A program made the position numbers and the translations under genes. The notes beneath the pieces were generated by a model, which was not told where the DNA came from, made no database searches, and worked only from the letters and a program-made list of their open reading frames with translations. Shown piece after piece: positions 46,281 through 59,900 of a stretch of 64,000 nucleotides of DNA; the stretch's first letter is position 1, and each line of letters opens with the position of its first letter. The stretch comes from Lonicera japonica (Eukaryota > Streptophyta > Magnoliopsida > Dipsacales > Caprifoliaceae), in NCBI GenBank assembly GCA_021464415.1, contig CM038468.1, forward strand, positions 33,964,969 through 34,028,968. Reading direction: 5' to 3'.

Positions 46281-49200
46281 CAACATAAGAATATACAAAT
46301 TTGTAAGTGTTTTAATGCTAATTTCTTCTATCATATTAGTGGTTATAGAAGACTAATCGAAAACCTTTGTTTTTAGCTGTGGGGGAAATGAAATAAGGTG
46401 TTTGGCATGAATTTCTAAGAGCTACGTCTTGAATATGGAACTGCTCTGAGGGTTTGTTTGGAACCTAACTTCCAATGTTTGGAATTGGAACTATTTTCAA
46501 TTCCAATTCCAATTCCAAATATTGGAATTTGGAATTCTCAGACATTCCAAAATTGTGTAATTTATCATCATTCCCACCTTTAACCTTAACTGAGTGGATA
46601 TCTGTCTACAGAGTTGATGCTACTTGGCTTCAAATATTTCATTCTTACAGCTACCTCAAGCATTATATCAAATATCTGCATACCATCAAGGTTCTATGAT
46701 AGTGCATTTGCTCCATGCACCAGGGCTGATGTTGATGAGGAGCAGAAGAGGAGACTGAAAATTATACTTCCCAAGAACGTAAACTTTTGACGACTTTCCT
46801 TTCTCCTCACTCATTTAGGTGAGTGCTCAATGTCTTAAATTGGAATAACTGCAAAGAGGCACGTCTTTTTTCATCTAAATCTTGAGATAGATGTTTTGAC
46901 CGAGTGCTAATTATTGTGAACAAATCTAATTTAATGCGTGAATGTGAAAGAAAATACAATTTTTGTTTGGGTTGGTTGGAAGTTTGGAACTAAACTTTGT
47001 TTGAATAATTATTTCTCTGAAGTTTTTCCTTCTAAATCTAATTTAAGTTTGGAAGTTTTTCCTTCTTTCTGCTTGTTTTTCAGTTCCCCGATTTTCTCCC
47101 GGTTGTACTTCTGCATCTCTTATTATAGAATATGAGGGTATGTTAGTCCTTTCGGAGGACCTCGATCCTCCTAGTCAGGTATTTGATGATGTGCTGGAGT
47201 GCAAATAAGGTTTTAAATTTCTAGAAATGCAATAATATCATAATCAGATTTATAGTTATATGTGATTTGAGCCTTTGCTTCAGCTAGAAAATCGGTTTGT
47301 GTAACATTTTTGCTTGCGCTTCATATAGAATAATTATATAGTATTTGTAAAATATAAAAAGATTTGCCATTTTAACTACCACTATTTTCAAGAAGGGCTG
47401 ACTTAAGAATTATTATATTGTTATTTCAAAATTAAACAACCATTAGCTTCCAGTTCATTCAAAGAGAAATCAATTACAAAGCATTTTCTAGTTAGAATGA
47501 TCAAAGGTTTAAGGGGAAATATACTGTACCATTTAGAACAAAATATATGTAAATCTTCATAAGCTTGTCGGTCAATACATTCAGCCATAGGTTGAAGACC
47601 TCCACTTGATTCCGAAATCTGGTCGAGTTGTTTGTCAATCACTAGTTTTTTGTCAGAGGTTATTTAGCAGTAGATCCCATGAGATTAGTTCAGTCAATGT
47701 TCAATTTCCCCTGATTTTCCTGCGACATGGTGCGTTTCTGTCTCTCTCTACATACAAATATGTATAATTTTTTTACTAACACCAACAAACTAATTGAAAA
47801 AACTAATGATCTGTTGTTCGATCTTTTTATTTATTTATTGTTTACAACTCCTTATCTTGGTGTTGGTTAGTTAGTTAGTTGATAACATAAAGCACAATTT
47901 TTTCCATTAAACAATGAGTTGATATATTGTAATTTAAAAAGAAAAAGAAAAGATTAAACATGATTTGCTAAGTAGGTGGCAATTTTTATGGTGCAGGGGC
48001 TGAAATTCTGATAAGATAACCTTGTTTTTGTTTACTATATCTATCACTCTCTTACTTGAGAAAAATTGGGTAGTGTTTTTTGAGCAACTTTGATCTTATT
48101 GTGTATTAACATTCTTAAGTTACTTAAACTCCTTTGCAAGGTGTAGCAGAAATGATTCATAGAGCTGCAGTAGTACAAATGATCCCTAGAGTAGCAGTAG
48201 TAGTAGCAGTAGCAATAGCAGGAGGTCATTGCTTCTTGGGCTAACACGATTTAGGTGAGACCACGAGTTATCGTTAAAGATTTAATATGTAATATCTTCT
48301 CAAACTTGTTATTGTAGTTTTTTCACTATTGTTTGGTCCATGTCGTATATCTTAATGAGCTTTTAACGTTAATTTGGGAAAACTACAAAATAGCTAACAT
48401 GATTTGGAGAGGATGTTGAAACATAAAAGAAGGTTTAAAGTAACTTTGTTAGAGTAGGGTTCTCTTTTGGTCCATTGGATGTCATTCCAACGTACTCTTG
48501 GTATTAGCTGATGGGGTTTTAAGTGGTGGGTTAGGGATTTTTATTGGTTCGGGAAGTTTGTTTCCTGACGTTTTCTCCTTGTAATTTTTGGTTTAACTAT
48601 TTGTGTTTGAAACCATTTTTATATATGTTAGTTTAAAACCATTTTGCGTAGAATTAGAATAAAGTCTGTTTGGCCTAGCAGCACGCTAGCTATTTAGAAT
48701 AAATTTTTTTACTCACTAGTCGTGAGTTCATTTCTTGCATCTAGCAATTATAACTTAGTTTTTAACCGTGGGCGATTAGACTTTAGGCCCAAGTTAAATA
48801 AGTAGTATGTTTTTCCCTTTAAATACTTGAGCTTAATCACTAATTAATAATTAAGACTAACTATCAATTAAAATGTGCATAATCATGCACCTTAGATCCT
48901 TTAACCTTGACAAATTTAAAGCACAAGCACCCACTTCCAACGCAGGAAAATTTAGCAGAAATACCGATTCAGCAAAATTACCAAGATGCCACAGGCTATC
49001 TGCCATTTGTTTTCAAGGGTTCATTGCCAAGTGCAGGAAAGTTTGGGTATCTAAGAATTCGTCGCCGCAGGCTCTCTCTCTCTCTCCAAAGTAAATAGTT
49101 GAAGTTAGTTAATAATATACGAGGGATCACCACCTTATGTTTGTGCGTTGGAAAGTGTTAAACGCTTTTATGTAAGTACTTTGTAATTTTATAGTATGGT

Positions 49201-49745
49201 TGATGTATGTTTGGACATCTTTGGTAGTTTATATTTGTGGACAGATCTGTTTTTGTAAGAATATTGGGTTGGTTTTTGAATGAATATTGGTTTGTTGGTT
49301 TTTTGGATATTGGTTTGTATGATGCCATTTGATCATTATATTGGAATTTGTATTGTGTGCTAAAATTGTGTTGTTACAACTAGTTGCATTTATAGTTATG
49401 GGAATTTGTATTGTTTTGTATAAGGATAATGGACAAAATAATTTTTTTTTTAATTAATTTACACTATGTAACAGCTATAAACTGTTATAAATATGCCATG
49501 GTTTTCTCATCAGTAACGGTTTTATTCCGTACAAATCATTAAAAATTTAATTAATTTTATGTGTCATTGTAACGGTTGTTCAGTATTTTTAACGGGTTAA
49601 ATCCGTTACTAAAATTAGTATAAGTAATGGATTAGCAATGTATTTAGTCCGTTACAAAACTATTTTTTGTAACGAATTTTGGTTAATTTTAGTAACGGAT
49701 ATATCCGTTACTAAAGTGTTTCACACGCCTAAATACTAACGGATT

Positions 49746-50887
49746 TTGTGTATTAGAAACATTTTCTCCAATGGATAAAAGGTCATCTTTTGAAGAATGT
49801 GTACAAATATAAAAATTATTTTATTTGAAAATAATCATGTGTCTAAGTTCCTCTTTAATTAAAGTGATATAATTTCAAAAGTGATTTTGATAAAATTTAT
49901 TTGAACAATTTTCCAAATGATCAAATATCAATTAAGTTTGATAATTAGATCCCAATCAGTCACACACATTTTATTCACTTGAATATTTTTGAAACTCTTG
50001 AATGTGTTGAGATGAAGCTTTTGAATATTGTTTTTTATGGCCAACTAGGATGCCATGTCATCTTGAAAAATCCACCTCACTTTGAATAGCTTTTAGTAAG
50101 TCCATGTGGTATTCTTGAATCTAATACTTTATTAACAAAAATATTCACACAGCTATATAATATATATAGTTTATACATGTTAGATTAATCAATTGAATTT
50201 AATAATCAAAATCAAATAATCAAAATAAATCATATTTATTCTAAATTTACAAATTTATAAGTCTTCAAATTAATTATATTTATTGAAAAGAATGTGAATA
50301 TTACCTTATTGGATTTTAAATCTTGAAAATTGAAAATTGCTAAAGGGTTATTTTTGTTCATAACAATGTGGAGTTGGGAAGAAATATGTTATGGCTAAAA
50401 ATTTTGTATCATGTATTTTTTGGCTAAATTCATATATATTAAGGATTTATCACCTAATATCCCAGATATTTAAGTATAATTATGTTACTATAAATCTATA
50501 ATAACAAAAATGCAATCATCAGCCTACCAATTAATAGTAGCCATGCTTACTAAAAGAATATAATTTTTAAAATCAATGTATTTCATCATTGTTTCAATAA
50601 AACTTAAATTAATCTATTTTATTAGTTTTTCGTTATTGTAATATTAAAAGAAATGTACCATTGTATTAATCAAATTAAATTGATTAAACGCGATGAAGAA
50701 ATGTACCATTTTATTAGTTCATCTTGCTTACCTGAGGAGTTCTAAGGTTTTTTTCGTTGGTTTTGGGTCCAATAGAGATAAAATGAGGAAGCAAAGAGTG
50801 AATAAGTGTGAATGAATGGTTGTAGTCTATTTGTATAGATCATATATTGGCAAAAACATGTTTAATAATAATAATAAAAAAATTTAA
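49746..50887. other. AT-rich spacer, no gene seen
   Basis: Very AT-rich, with only short frames. No repeat ends were recognised. Confidence 0.4.
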
Positions 50888-50895
50888 CTTCAGTG

Positions 50896-51511
50896 CAGTG
50901 GCGGAGCCATGAATTTTATTTAGGGAGGGCTAAAAAAAAATTTTGTTCAGGAATTTTCTAAGCCAATATTGAATCAACCACAATAACCAAAAAATAAATA
51001 TATTAATCTCAATATTAACTTAACAAATAATAATCTAATAAGCAAATCAACCTCAATAACAAAATTTATTATCAATATTTAACAATCTAATAAACAAATT
51101 AATATTAATAAATAATAACCAACAAACAAATATATTAATAAACACTTAAAAGCAAATATCAACATTAATATCAATATTTAACAATCTAAGAAGTAAATCG
51201 ACATTAATAAATAATAACCAACAAACAAATATGTTAACAATTTAAGACGCAAATCAATATTAAAACACTTAAATCTTAATATTCAACTCTTTTTTTTTAA
51301 AAAAATGGGTATGAGATTATAAAAAGGCCCATAATCTTTATCCACTCCTATCTTATAAAGCTCGCAAAGAGGCCCCTTTGCTCTCACCCACCAGTTTTTC
51401 TTTTATTACGTTATCAATCCCTAACTTTTTATGCTATCTCAAACAAACCCCCATACTCGATAAACTTTTTGAAAAAGTCCAAGTGGGACCCTCTACATGA
51501 CTCCACCCCTG
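50896..51511. mobile_element. Non-autonomous hAT-type element
   Basis: The element is flanked by the perfect 8-bp duplication CTTCAGTG (50888-50895 and 51512-51519), the hAT length. Terminal inverted repeats are short and imperfect: CAGTGGCGGAGCCATG at the left against CAGGGGTGGAGTCATG (reverse complement of the right end). The interior is AT-rich with irregular repeats of AATATTAATAAACAAAT-like words (about 51000-51260) and no transposase. Confidence 0.8.
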
Positions 51512-51519
51512 CTTCAGTG

Positions 51520-52289
51520 GATATTACACTATTTTTTGCAACTTCCGTTAAAGCCATTGCACCATTTTAACAATTTACTCAATTATTTAATGTAATTGGG
51601 CCCTTTTGTTTAAAAATATAAAAGTTACTAACCGGATCGAGTAAAAGTGAAAGATGGTTTATTGTCGGATAAAATAATTTAGCAGAACAACCCATTGACC
51701 CGATAAACCGGCCACTGAAGATTAAAAAATCATCAACCTAGTTGTTTAATATAGGTCATCTGCCTCTATGCGGGCCGGCTTGAGCCAGGCTGGACTAAAT
51801 TAAAACTAAAAGTCCAAAATATGATCGGAATCTAAACCTAAGGCTCAAACCCACAACTTATATAATCCAATTGATAGAACTACTAAAAAGTTACCGGGAT
51901 TTGAATTATTTACCATTTTTTCTAATCGAAAAATTTTAAGAAAAGAAAAGAATAAGAAATTGAGAGAGCAATTAAATGAAGGCGGCGAGCAAAAGGAAAA
52001 ATACCGGAAACTCCCTGTAGGCATGACCTGTTCCCAAGTTTGGTGAAAAAGAATAAGGAGGAGGTGAAGATGTAACTACCAGTAGAGCCTGTAAACCGGT
52101 CAGTTTGTTTTGTTAGTTACAAATATATTTTCCCCCCTTTTCTATTTTTGAGTTTGTTTGAAAAAGGAGTAGCAGCAGTAGTATTTGGGTATTTTCTTAA
52201 GTGAAGCAAAATCTCTTTAATCAATCAATTCTTCAATCCACTCTCATCTCTCTCTCTACTTGTTCTTCTTGAAGAATAATCAATCAATA
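51520..52289. other. Upstream region and 5' leader of the 52-60 kb gene
   Basis: No frame of note. The last 60-90 bases (CTCATCTCTCTCTCTACTTG and onward) have the pyrimidine-rich character of a plant 5' UTR. A clear TATA box was not assigned. Confidence 0.4.
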
Positions 52290-55200
52290 ATGGCTGTAAG
52301 TAATTTACTTCGATCTGTTCTGTATCTATTCTATTCTATTCTCTTCAATTCAAATGATATGATAGTATTCGCTCCAACTTTCAGAAGTAATTCCTGTTTC
52401 TTCCTTTTGATTTAGATGCTGTTTTAATAATGATTTTCGTATTGGGGGGATGCATTTCTTAATGTTTGGGAGTTGATTTAATGTGTTAGGTTTTCATCCC
52501 TTAATTTCTTACTGCTTATATTTGTTAGTGTAGTTAAAAACTAGGGTTCTTGGTTGTTAATCTTTATTTTTTTCAATTAATTTCTGTTTCTTAATGTTTG
52601 GATTGGGTAATCAGAAAGTTAGAAATGTTTTTCTGCATTTCGTTTACTTTGGGTTCTTGATTGAATATATAATCTCGTCATCAGATTTGGAGTTTTGGGT
52701 TGCTTATTTCAAGTTAATGCATCGAGGGACCATAAATATGTGTTTCATCCTTTAGAAAAGGTGGACTACAAAAAAGAAGAAAAGAAATCATCATCAATTT
52801 CCTACCCAGAATCAACAATTTTCAATATGAATTTGATTCTTTCTTTCATGCTTTCTTGTCTTGTGTTCTCTGTCTATACAATTACATACATGAATGACTT
52901 TCATGCTTTCTGTTTTTCCTCTCTAGTTGACTTATGATTCCTTTCCGTTTTCATAATGCTTGATTATTATATTCATTCACTGATCAAGAATATAGTATTT
53001 TTTTATTTTGTACTATTTTGATGTTATTCCTTCGAGTTGATTTAACGTGTTAAGTTTTCACCCCTTCTTTACTGGTTTATATCAACTAGTATTAATCGAG
53101 TTAGAGTTAAGGTTCTTGGGTGTTATTGTGTTAATATTGATTGTTTTTCAATTAGTTTCTGTTTCTTAATGATTAGATTGGGTGTTTTTAGTATAGTTAG
53201 AATTAGGATTGGTATGTTTATTTGTTACTCTGTCTCTTCTCAGAGACTGCAAATCTGCATTTAGTGTTACCCACACTGACTTGACATCTACAAACACCAA
53301 CAAAGCATTTTATACTTCTTTCGCCTGGGACATGCCCAGAATTCCACATTGTCCATCTGTATTGGTATTTGATTGCATTGATTTTCAGAAGAATCGTTGC
53401 CATGCTATAACTTGGTTTTTGTATTCAATGGAAAGGAGAAAAAATTGCTGTGGAAAGTAAGTTGTGGCACAGAATTGGAAATTGATTCATTGTAACATTA
53501 TTGTAATCAAGCACCAAAAAAGGTGAAAAGTACATATCTTGGCCGCTCTCCAATTGTCCTGGACTGCAAAATGATTGAGTGTACCAATACGATCTCACAA
53601 TTTGAAATGCATTCAGATTTGCACATTTCAAAATTGTATGTTTTTATATCTGTTTGGTTGGTCGTAAGCATGAGAAGTAATTCCTTATAAAGGGGATATG
53701 TTTGTAATAACCCAAAGAAGTTGCTAGGTCAATAGTATATGCTATATACTGGGTGCTAGTATGATATGGGTCGTCAAACACCTCTTCTGGCCGAGGCTAA
53801 AAAACACACTCTGCTATAGAACTCTCAAGCTTTTAAGTGTCTCCCTCTATAAAACGCAATCTGCACAAAATCCAATGCCCATGTATAAAGATAAATTGGA
53901 AATTTGTGCTTTGTGTTAGTTGTGAGTTATGGTATATGAACATTTGAGATGCTGTTCTCTCTGACTTATCAAGCACTTTCGACATTTTCAGGCAAATAAA
54001 TATCTTGTCAAATGCACACTGACTTACACCTACAACCACTACCAAAGAGTTGTCTACAACTTTATAAAGCTCTAAGAGTATGCTTGGTTTTATTTATTTT
54101 CCACAAGAGAAATACCCAAGATCCCATATTTTCCATCTTTTGTGGTGCTTGATTGTAGTGGTTTTTAAGGACATAATCAAGCACGGCATGAGATGAAATA
54201 TATGGAATCCAGGGCATATTCCATGGAAAACAAGTGTAATCCAGACACACCCTTAATGTCTTTATTTGGCATTAAAGGAAATTGTGCTACGTGTTTTAAA
54301 TGGCCCGGTCAGCAACCTATCTGCTACCAAGAGATTATATGTGCCAATATGCTATTCACAATTCAAGTGCATTGAGGGTTTCACAGTTTGAGAAAACATA
54401 AAATCGTCCGGTAAGTAGGATTTTTGGATTTCGTGTTTCAACATGCAAGTATACTGATGTACATAAAAAACTAGTAAAATTGAGTTGTTTCATCGCTGAT
54501 TCTTTTTTGACCTGGAATTGAAGTTGACAAACTTTGTTTACACATTTGTATCGTCTAGTTGTAACCCATTCCAAAGGCACTATCAACCATTTAAAAAGAT
54601 CAAATCTTGCATCTCCACCCCTCAAATAGCACATCTTGCATCTCAGTCCTTGAAAAGATATGTTGCATCTAGACCCTTGAAAAAGCATTTTGCATCTTAA
54701 CCATCCAATCTTTTATCCTTTCGACATTTTTAGGATTCAAAAACCATTATATACATATATATATGTATATATAGAAGTATTCTTCTTATTCTTGGTCTTT
54801 ATGTAAGAATGCGGAAAATTGGGAATCTTACAAAGAAGCAAAGAAAGAGACTAAGAAGGCGGTGAGTGAGTCGAGGACTAAAGCTTTTGATGGATTATAC
54901 AAATCTTTAGGCACCAAAGCTGGGGAAAAAGCTATTTACCGACTTGCTAAGGGTCGAGAAAGGAAGACAAAAGACTTGGATCAAGTGAGATGCATCAAGG
55001 ACGAAGAAGGTAATGTCCTGGTTAAAGAACAAGACATACAAGAGAGATGGAAGGACTATTTTCACAAATTATTTAATGAAGGTTATGAGATTTTAGCATG
55101 TGGAGATGAGCTGAACATGCGAGAGGATGACCAAAATTTCACCTTTTATCGCAGAATTCAAGAAAAGGAAGTGAAAGAAGCATTGAAACGAATGGATAGT

Positions 55201-56964
55201 GGTAAAGCAGTTGGGCCAGATAGTATACCTATTGAGGTTTGGAAGGGTCTAGGTGATAAAGGCACTGGTTGGCTCACAAGGTTTTTCAACGAGATATTGA
55301 GGTCAAAGAAGATGCCGGAAGAATGGAGGAGAAGCACCCTAATACCGATTTATAAGAATAAGGGGGATATACAAAGCTGCGCCAATTACAGGGGGATTAA
55401 ACTCATGAGTCATACTATGAAGTTATGGGAAAGGGTGATTGAGCGGAGACTAAGAAAAGAAACCAACATTTTAGATAATCAATTTGGTTTTATGCCCGGA
55501 AGGTCGACCATGGAAGCAATCTACTTGTTGCGGCGTTTGATTGAGCAATATCGGAGGGATCAAAAGGACCTACACATGGTTTTCATTGACTTGGAGAAGG
55601 CGTACGATAGGGTACCCAGAGAGATTTTGTGGAAAGCTCTGGAGAAGAAAGGGGTTAGAATTGCCTATATTCGTGTTATCAAGGACATGTATGAAGGAGC
55701 TATGACTAGTGTGAGAACACATAGTGGGTCCACAGAAGATTTTCCTATAACTATAGGACTACACCAAGGGTCAGCTTTGAGCCCTTATCTGTTTACCTTG
55801 GTCTTAGATGTACTCACGGAACACATTCAAGAGCCAGCACCGCGATGTATGCTGTTTGCAGATGATATTGTCCTAGTGGGTGAGTCCAGAGAAGAGCTAA
55901 ATGGGAAGGTGGAAACTTGGAGACAAAATTTAGAAGCGCATGGCTTTCGTTTAAGCAGAAGTAAGACAGAATATATGGAGTGCAAGTTCAGTAAAAGGCG
56001 GAGCACTACTAACTTAGAGGTAAAAGTTGGGGACAATGTCATACCACAAGTTACTCGGTTTAAGTATCTTGGATCCATTATACAAGAAGATGGGGAGATA
56101 GAGGGAGATGTAAACCACCGGATTCAAGCAGGATGGTTGAAATGGAGGAAAGCTTCGGGTGTGTTATGTGATAAAAAGGTACCACTCAAGTTAAAAGGAA
56201 AATTCTATCGTACCGCGGTTAGACCAGCGATGTTGTATGGGACTGAGTGTTGGGCGGTCAAAAGCCAACACGAGAATAAACTAAGTGTAGCTGAGATGAG
56301 AATGTTGAGATGGATGAGTGGCAAGACTAGGAAAGATAAGATCAGGAATGTTACCATCAGAGAGGGAGTTGGGGTGGCACCTATTCCAGAAAAGATGGTT
56401 GAATCTCGACTTAGATGGTTTGGGCATGTATGGAGGAGACCTGTAGATGCCGTGGTAAGGAGAGTTGATCATATGGAGGGAAGCCTAGTTGTTAGAGGCA
56501 GAGGAAGACCTAGAAAAACTATAGGTGAAACTATTAAGAAGGATTTAGAGGTGAATGGTTTCACTATAGATATGATTCACGACAGACCACTATGGCGTCG
56601 TTTGATCCATGTAGCCGACCCCACCTAGTGGGATAAAGGCTTGTTGTTGTTGTTGTTGTATTCTTCTTATTCTTGTAACAGGAGAAGCAGAACAAGGGGC
56701 AGGGACCAACGCGTGGCAGCTTCGAAATTGAAAAAGATGAGGGATCCACATCAACAACACCACCAAAAAGTCCGACGCTTCAAGAACTTTTTAACAGGTC
56801 TACTAGGAAGAGGACAAAGAACAGTGAAGAAGCATCGTCATCATCTTTGAGGATTCCAAAGGGTCATTCTGCTGATTCTCCCACTTTGGAACTATATCAC
56901 ATAGCTATGGGTCAAAGGCCTTCCCGGTTGAGGTACATTAATGCCGAGGGTGAACTTGTAAGTT

Positions 56965-56997
<33 letters not shown>

Positions 56998-59900
56998 TTA
57001 CACATATATTATCTTTAATTGTTGGGAATATATGTGGCTTGTCATCAAATCTTTTAAATTATGGCTTGAATTGAACTTGAAGGACCATTACATTCCAACA
57101 AAAGCTGATTTGCAATCTCCTCAAAGGTTAGAACTATTGTGTGAGAGACTACGAGAGATTGATTTGATTTCTGGGTCTCCTCGTGAAACTGTTGGTGAAA
57201 TCCGACGTGGAAACCGTTTCTCCAAGGTAGGTCTTGGTCAATTCCATCAGTTGAACTGATTGATTCGTTTCTTCTGTGCTTAGTTGTTACAGTTTATGGG
57301 AAATAAAATAAAAGATAAGAAATTATAATGTAAACTCAGTGATTGATTTCTTCTTGTTCAAATTATAAAATATAAGAAATTATATCCCTGAACATTCATT
57401 GCGTCATATAATGGAATTTTTTTCCTGATTTGGCAGCCTAACCTCCTTCTGGAATTAGCTCAATTGAATGCAGCAGCCGCACCAGCACCAGCACCAGCAC
57501 CAGTACTTGAGAAAAAGCGAAGTGGAATATTATTTTCTTTAAGGGTGTGTATATATCTGGATTCTTTTTTCTTTCTGCTTACTGAGCAGGGATTCTTTGT
57601 ATGCTCGTTGCAATTGATACAAAGGTCATTGAAGTAAAAGAACAATAACAAAAAGATTCAATTTTAGAACAAAGCTAAAATTGAACAATTCACCGAAAAT
57701 GTATTGATATTTTGATCGTTTTATCTGAGAATCAGAACGTTTAGAATGGGTGGGCGTTGTTTTAAAGTTTGATGTTTGGATATAATCAAAGAAGAGTGAG
57801 AGAAGAGAGAGCACTTCAGTACTTGCACTAAAACAATTATATATTATAATAAGAAACATATTGCAATAAAATAGTATAACAGAAACAGTAGAATAGCCCT
57901 CCCCCCATTTCTTGTTGCTCTCAAGTCAATTTATTTCGGGTAAATTTGTTATCACTAGTATAAAATACTGAACAAATTCAATGCTGAGCCTTCGCTATAA
58001 CTTTTATCTGTTTTATTAGGATGGCTGTTTTAGCTTTCTATGGGGAAGAAAACAAGCTGATAAAGCAGAGCTTGAGGATGAACTTCCAGACATGCAGATT
58101 TCCTCCCCGAAGATGGTAAACGTAAGATGGTCCCACTAGTATTTAATCGAAAGGCACTATCAACCCTTGAAGAAAGAATCACATCTTGCATCTCAACCAT
58201 CCAATCTTCTATATCCTTTCTACATTTTAAGAATTCAAAAACCATTCTTCCTTATTATATACGTAAATATGTATATATTTGTAATCTTTTTATTTATGTA
58301 ACAGCAGAAGCAGAACAAGGGTAAAGGACCAATGCGTGGTAGCTTGGAAATTGAAAAAGATGAGGGATCAACATCAACAACGACACCTAAAAGTCCAACT
58401 CTGCAAGAACTTTTTAACAGGTCTTGTAGGATTCCACAGGGTCATTCTGCGGATTCTCCCACTTTGGAACTATATCACACAGCTATGGGTCAAAGGCCTT
58501 CCCGGTTGAGGTACATTAATGCCAAGGGTAAACTTGTAAGTTTCTTTCTCTCTCTCTCTCTCTATATATATATACACACACATATTGTCTTTAATTGTTG
58601 GGAACATATGTGGCTTGTCATCAAATCTTTTAAACTATGGCTTGAATTGAATTTGAAGGACCATTACATTCCAACAAAAGCTGATTTGAAATCTCCTCGA
58701 AGGCTAGAACTATTATGTGAGAGACTAAGAGAGATTGATCTGATTTCTGGATCTCCTCGTGAAACTGGTGGTGATATCCGACGTGGAAATAATTTCTCAA
58801 AGGTAGGTCTATCTATCTCTGTTAATTCCATCAGTTAAACTATTTTGCCTTGTCTGAGACTTTTATATATGTGGAAAATGTTTATAACGTGTTATCTTTT
58901 TCTTTCTGATTTGGCAGCCTAACCTCCTTCAGGAACTAGCCCAACTGAATGCAGCAACAGCACCTGAGAAAAAGCGAAGTGGAATATTATTTTTTCTAAA
59001 GGTTTGTTTGCATCTGTATTCTTATTTCTTTCTACGTACGTACTGAAACATAGATTCCCTGTGTACTTGTTGTAATTTATATAAAGGTCATTGTAGCAAC
59101 ACAATAATGATTAAATTAAAAAACTCACCCAAAATGCGATCCATATCTTGATCATTTAATTTAACAATTAGAACGTCTAGAATGGGTGGGCATCGTTTAC
59201 AAGTTTGATGTTTGGAAATAATCAAAGAAGATTGAGAGAAGGAAGAGTTTTTGGTATAAATATTACGAACAGCTGTATATATACGTACAAGCAGAAAAGG
59301 ATTATTACGCATAACTTTTTCTTATTTCCTACAAGAAGTTCCAAAGGTACATACAAATAGCAATATTATGAAGGTTATTCTACTATTAGTTCATCGCCGA
59401 GTTGTATAGGTCTCTGTTTCACTTTTATCCGTTCATTTCTTTTCTGCTTTCTTTTCTCCAGGGTGGCTGTTTTAGCTTTCTATGGGGAAGAGAACGAGCT
59501 GATAAAGCAGGACTTGAGGATGACATACAGATTTCCTCCCCAAAGATGGTAAAAATAAGAAGGGCTCACTAGTATTTATAATATATACATATTGGAGTCC
59601 GTTTTATTTGATGGTTTGAAAGTGTGTATAATCAATGTGTTTGCTTTCTCATGTGGTTGGCAAACTGAAAACCCACTGTCCGATCGACCGATTGACAGAC
59701 TAAGACTGTCTCCTCCTTCGAATAAGCCTGTGTCTCCTCCTCCTTCAGATTCTCAGGTGCAACGCATTCCATAGGTATAATTAATAAAATAAAGTTCATT
59801 CTCTAAAAGACAAAATGTTGATACTCCTTCCTCCTTTAATTAACAGTCCATGTTTGACTTTCACCGTTTTTTAAAGAATGCACTGATCTCATGATAGACA

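Larger units (their letters stand above)
42435..49745. other. Region with exon-like fragments between two TAACGGAT palindrome clusters
   Basis: Inverted half-sites of the type GTAACGGAT/ATCCGTTAC cluster at both ends. At the left (about 42455-42620) an example is GATTTAACGGACAATCCGTTAC. At the right (about 49480-49740) an example is GTAACGGATATATCCGTTAC (49701-49720). Between them lie exon-like pieces: 42633-42852 (plant 5' leader style, ending in a good splice donor CAG/GTAATG), the duplicated exon 43601/46151, a charged exon-like piece at about 46665-46790 (FYDSAFAPCTRADVDEEQKR), a piece at about 48140-48255 ending in a donor, and one at about 48900-49097. I recognise none of the products. 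Subterminal palindrome clusters at both ends suggest a large DNA transposon carrying gene fragments, but terminal repeats and a target duplication were not found. Confidence 0.45.
54572..58149 (+). repeat. Tandem duplication unit 1 (interrupted by the RTE LINE)
   Basis: The unit begins in intron 1 at AAAGGCACTATCAACC and covers exons 2-5 and their introns. Apart from the RTE insertion it matches unit 2 along its length, including intron words such as GTTGGGAATATATGTGGCTT and GAATGGGTGGGCGTTG. Net length without the LINE is about 1.7 kb. Confidence 0.8.

Noticed and set aside
59592..59774. Frame of 60 codons as a separate small gene
   Set aside because: Its second half is proline-rich and ends at a good splice donor (CAG/GTGCAA), so it is more likely an exon of the upstream gene. 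The 5' border could not be fixed.
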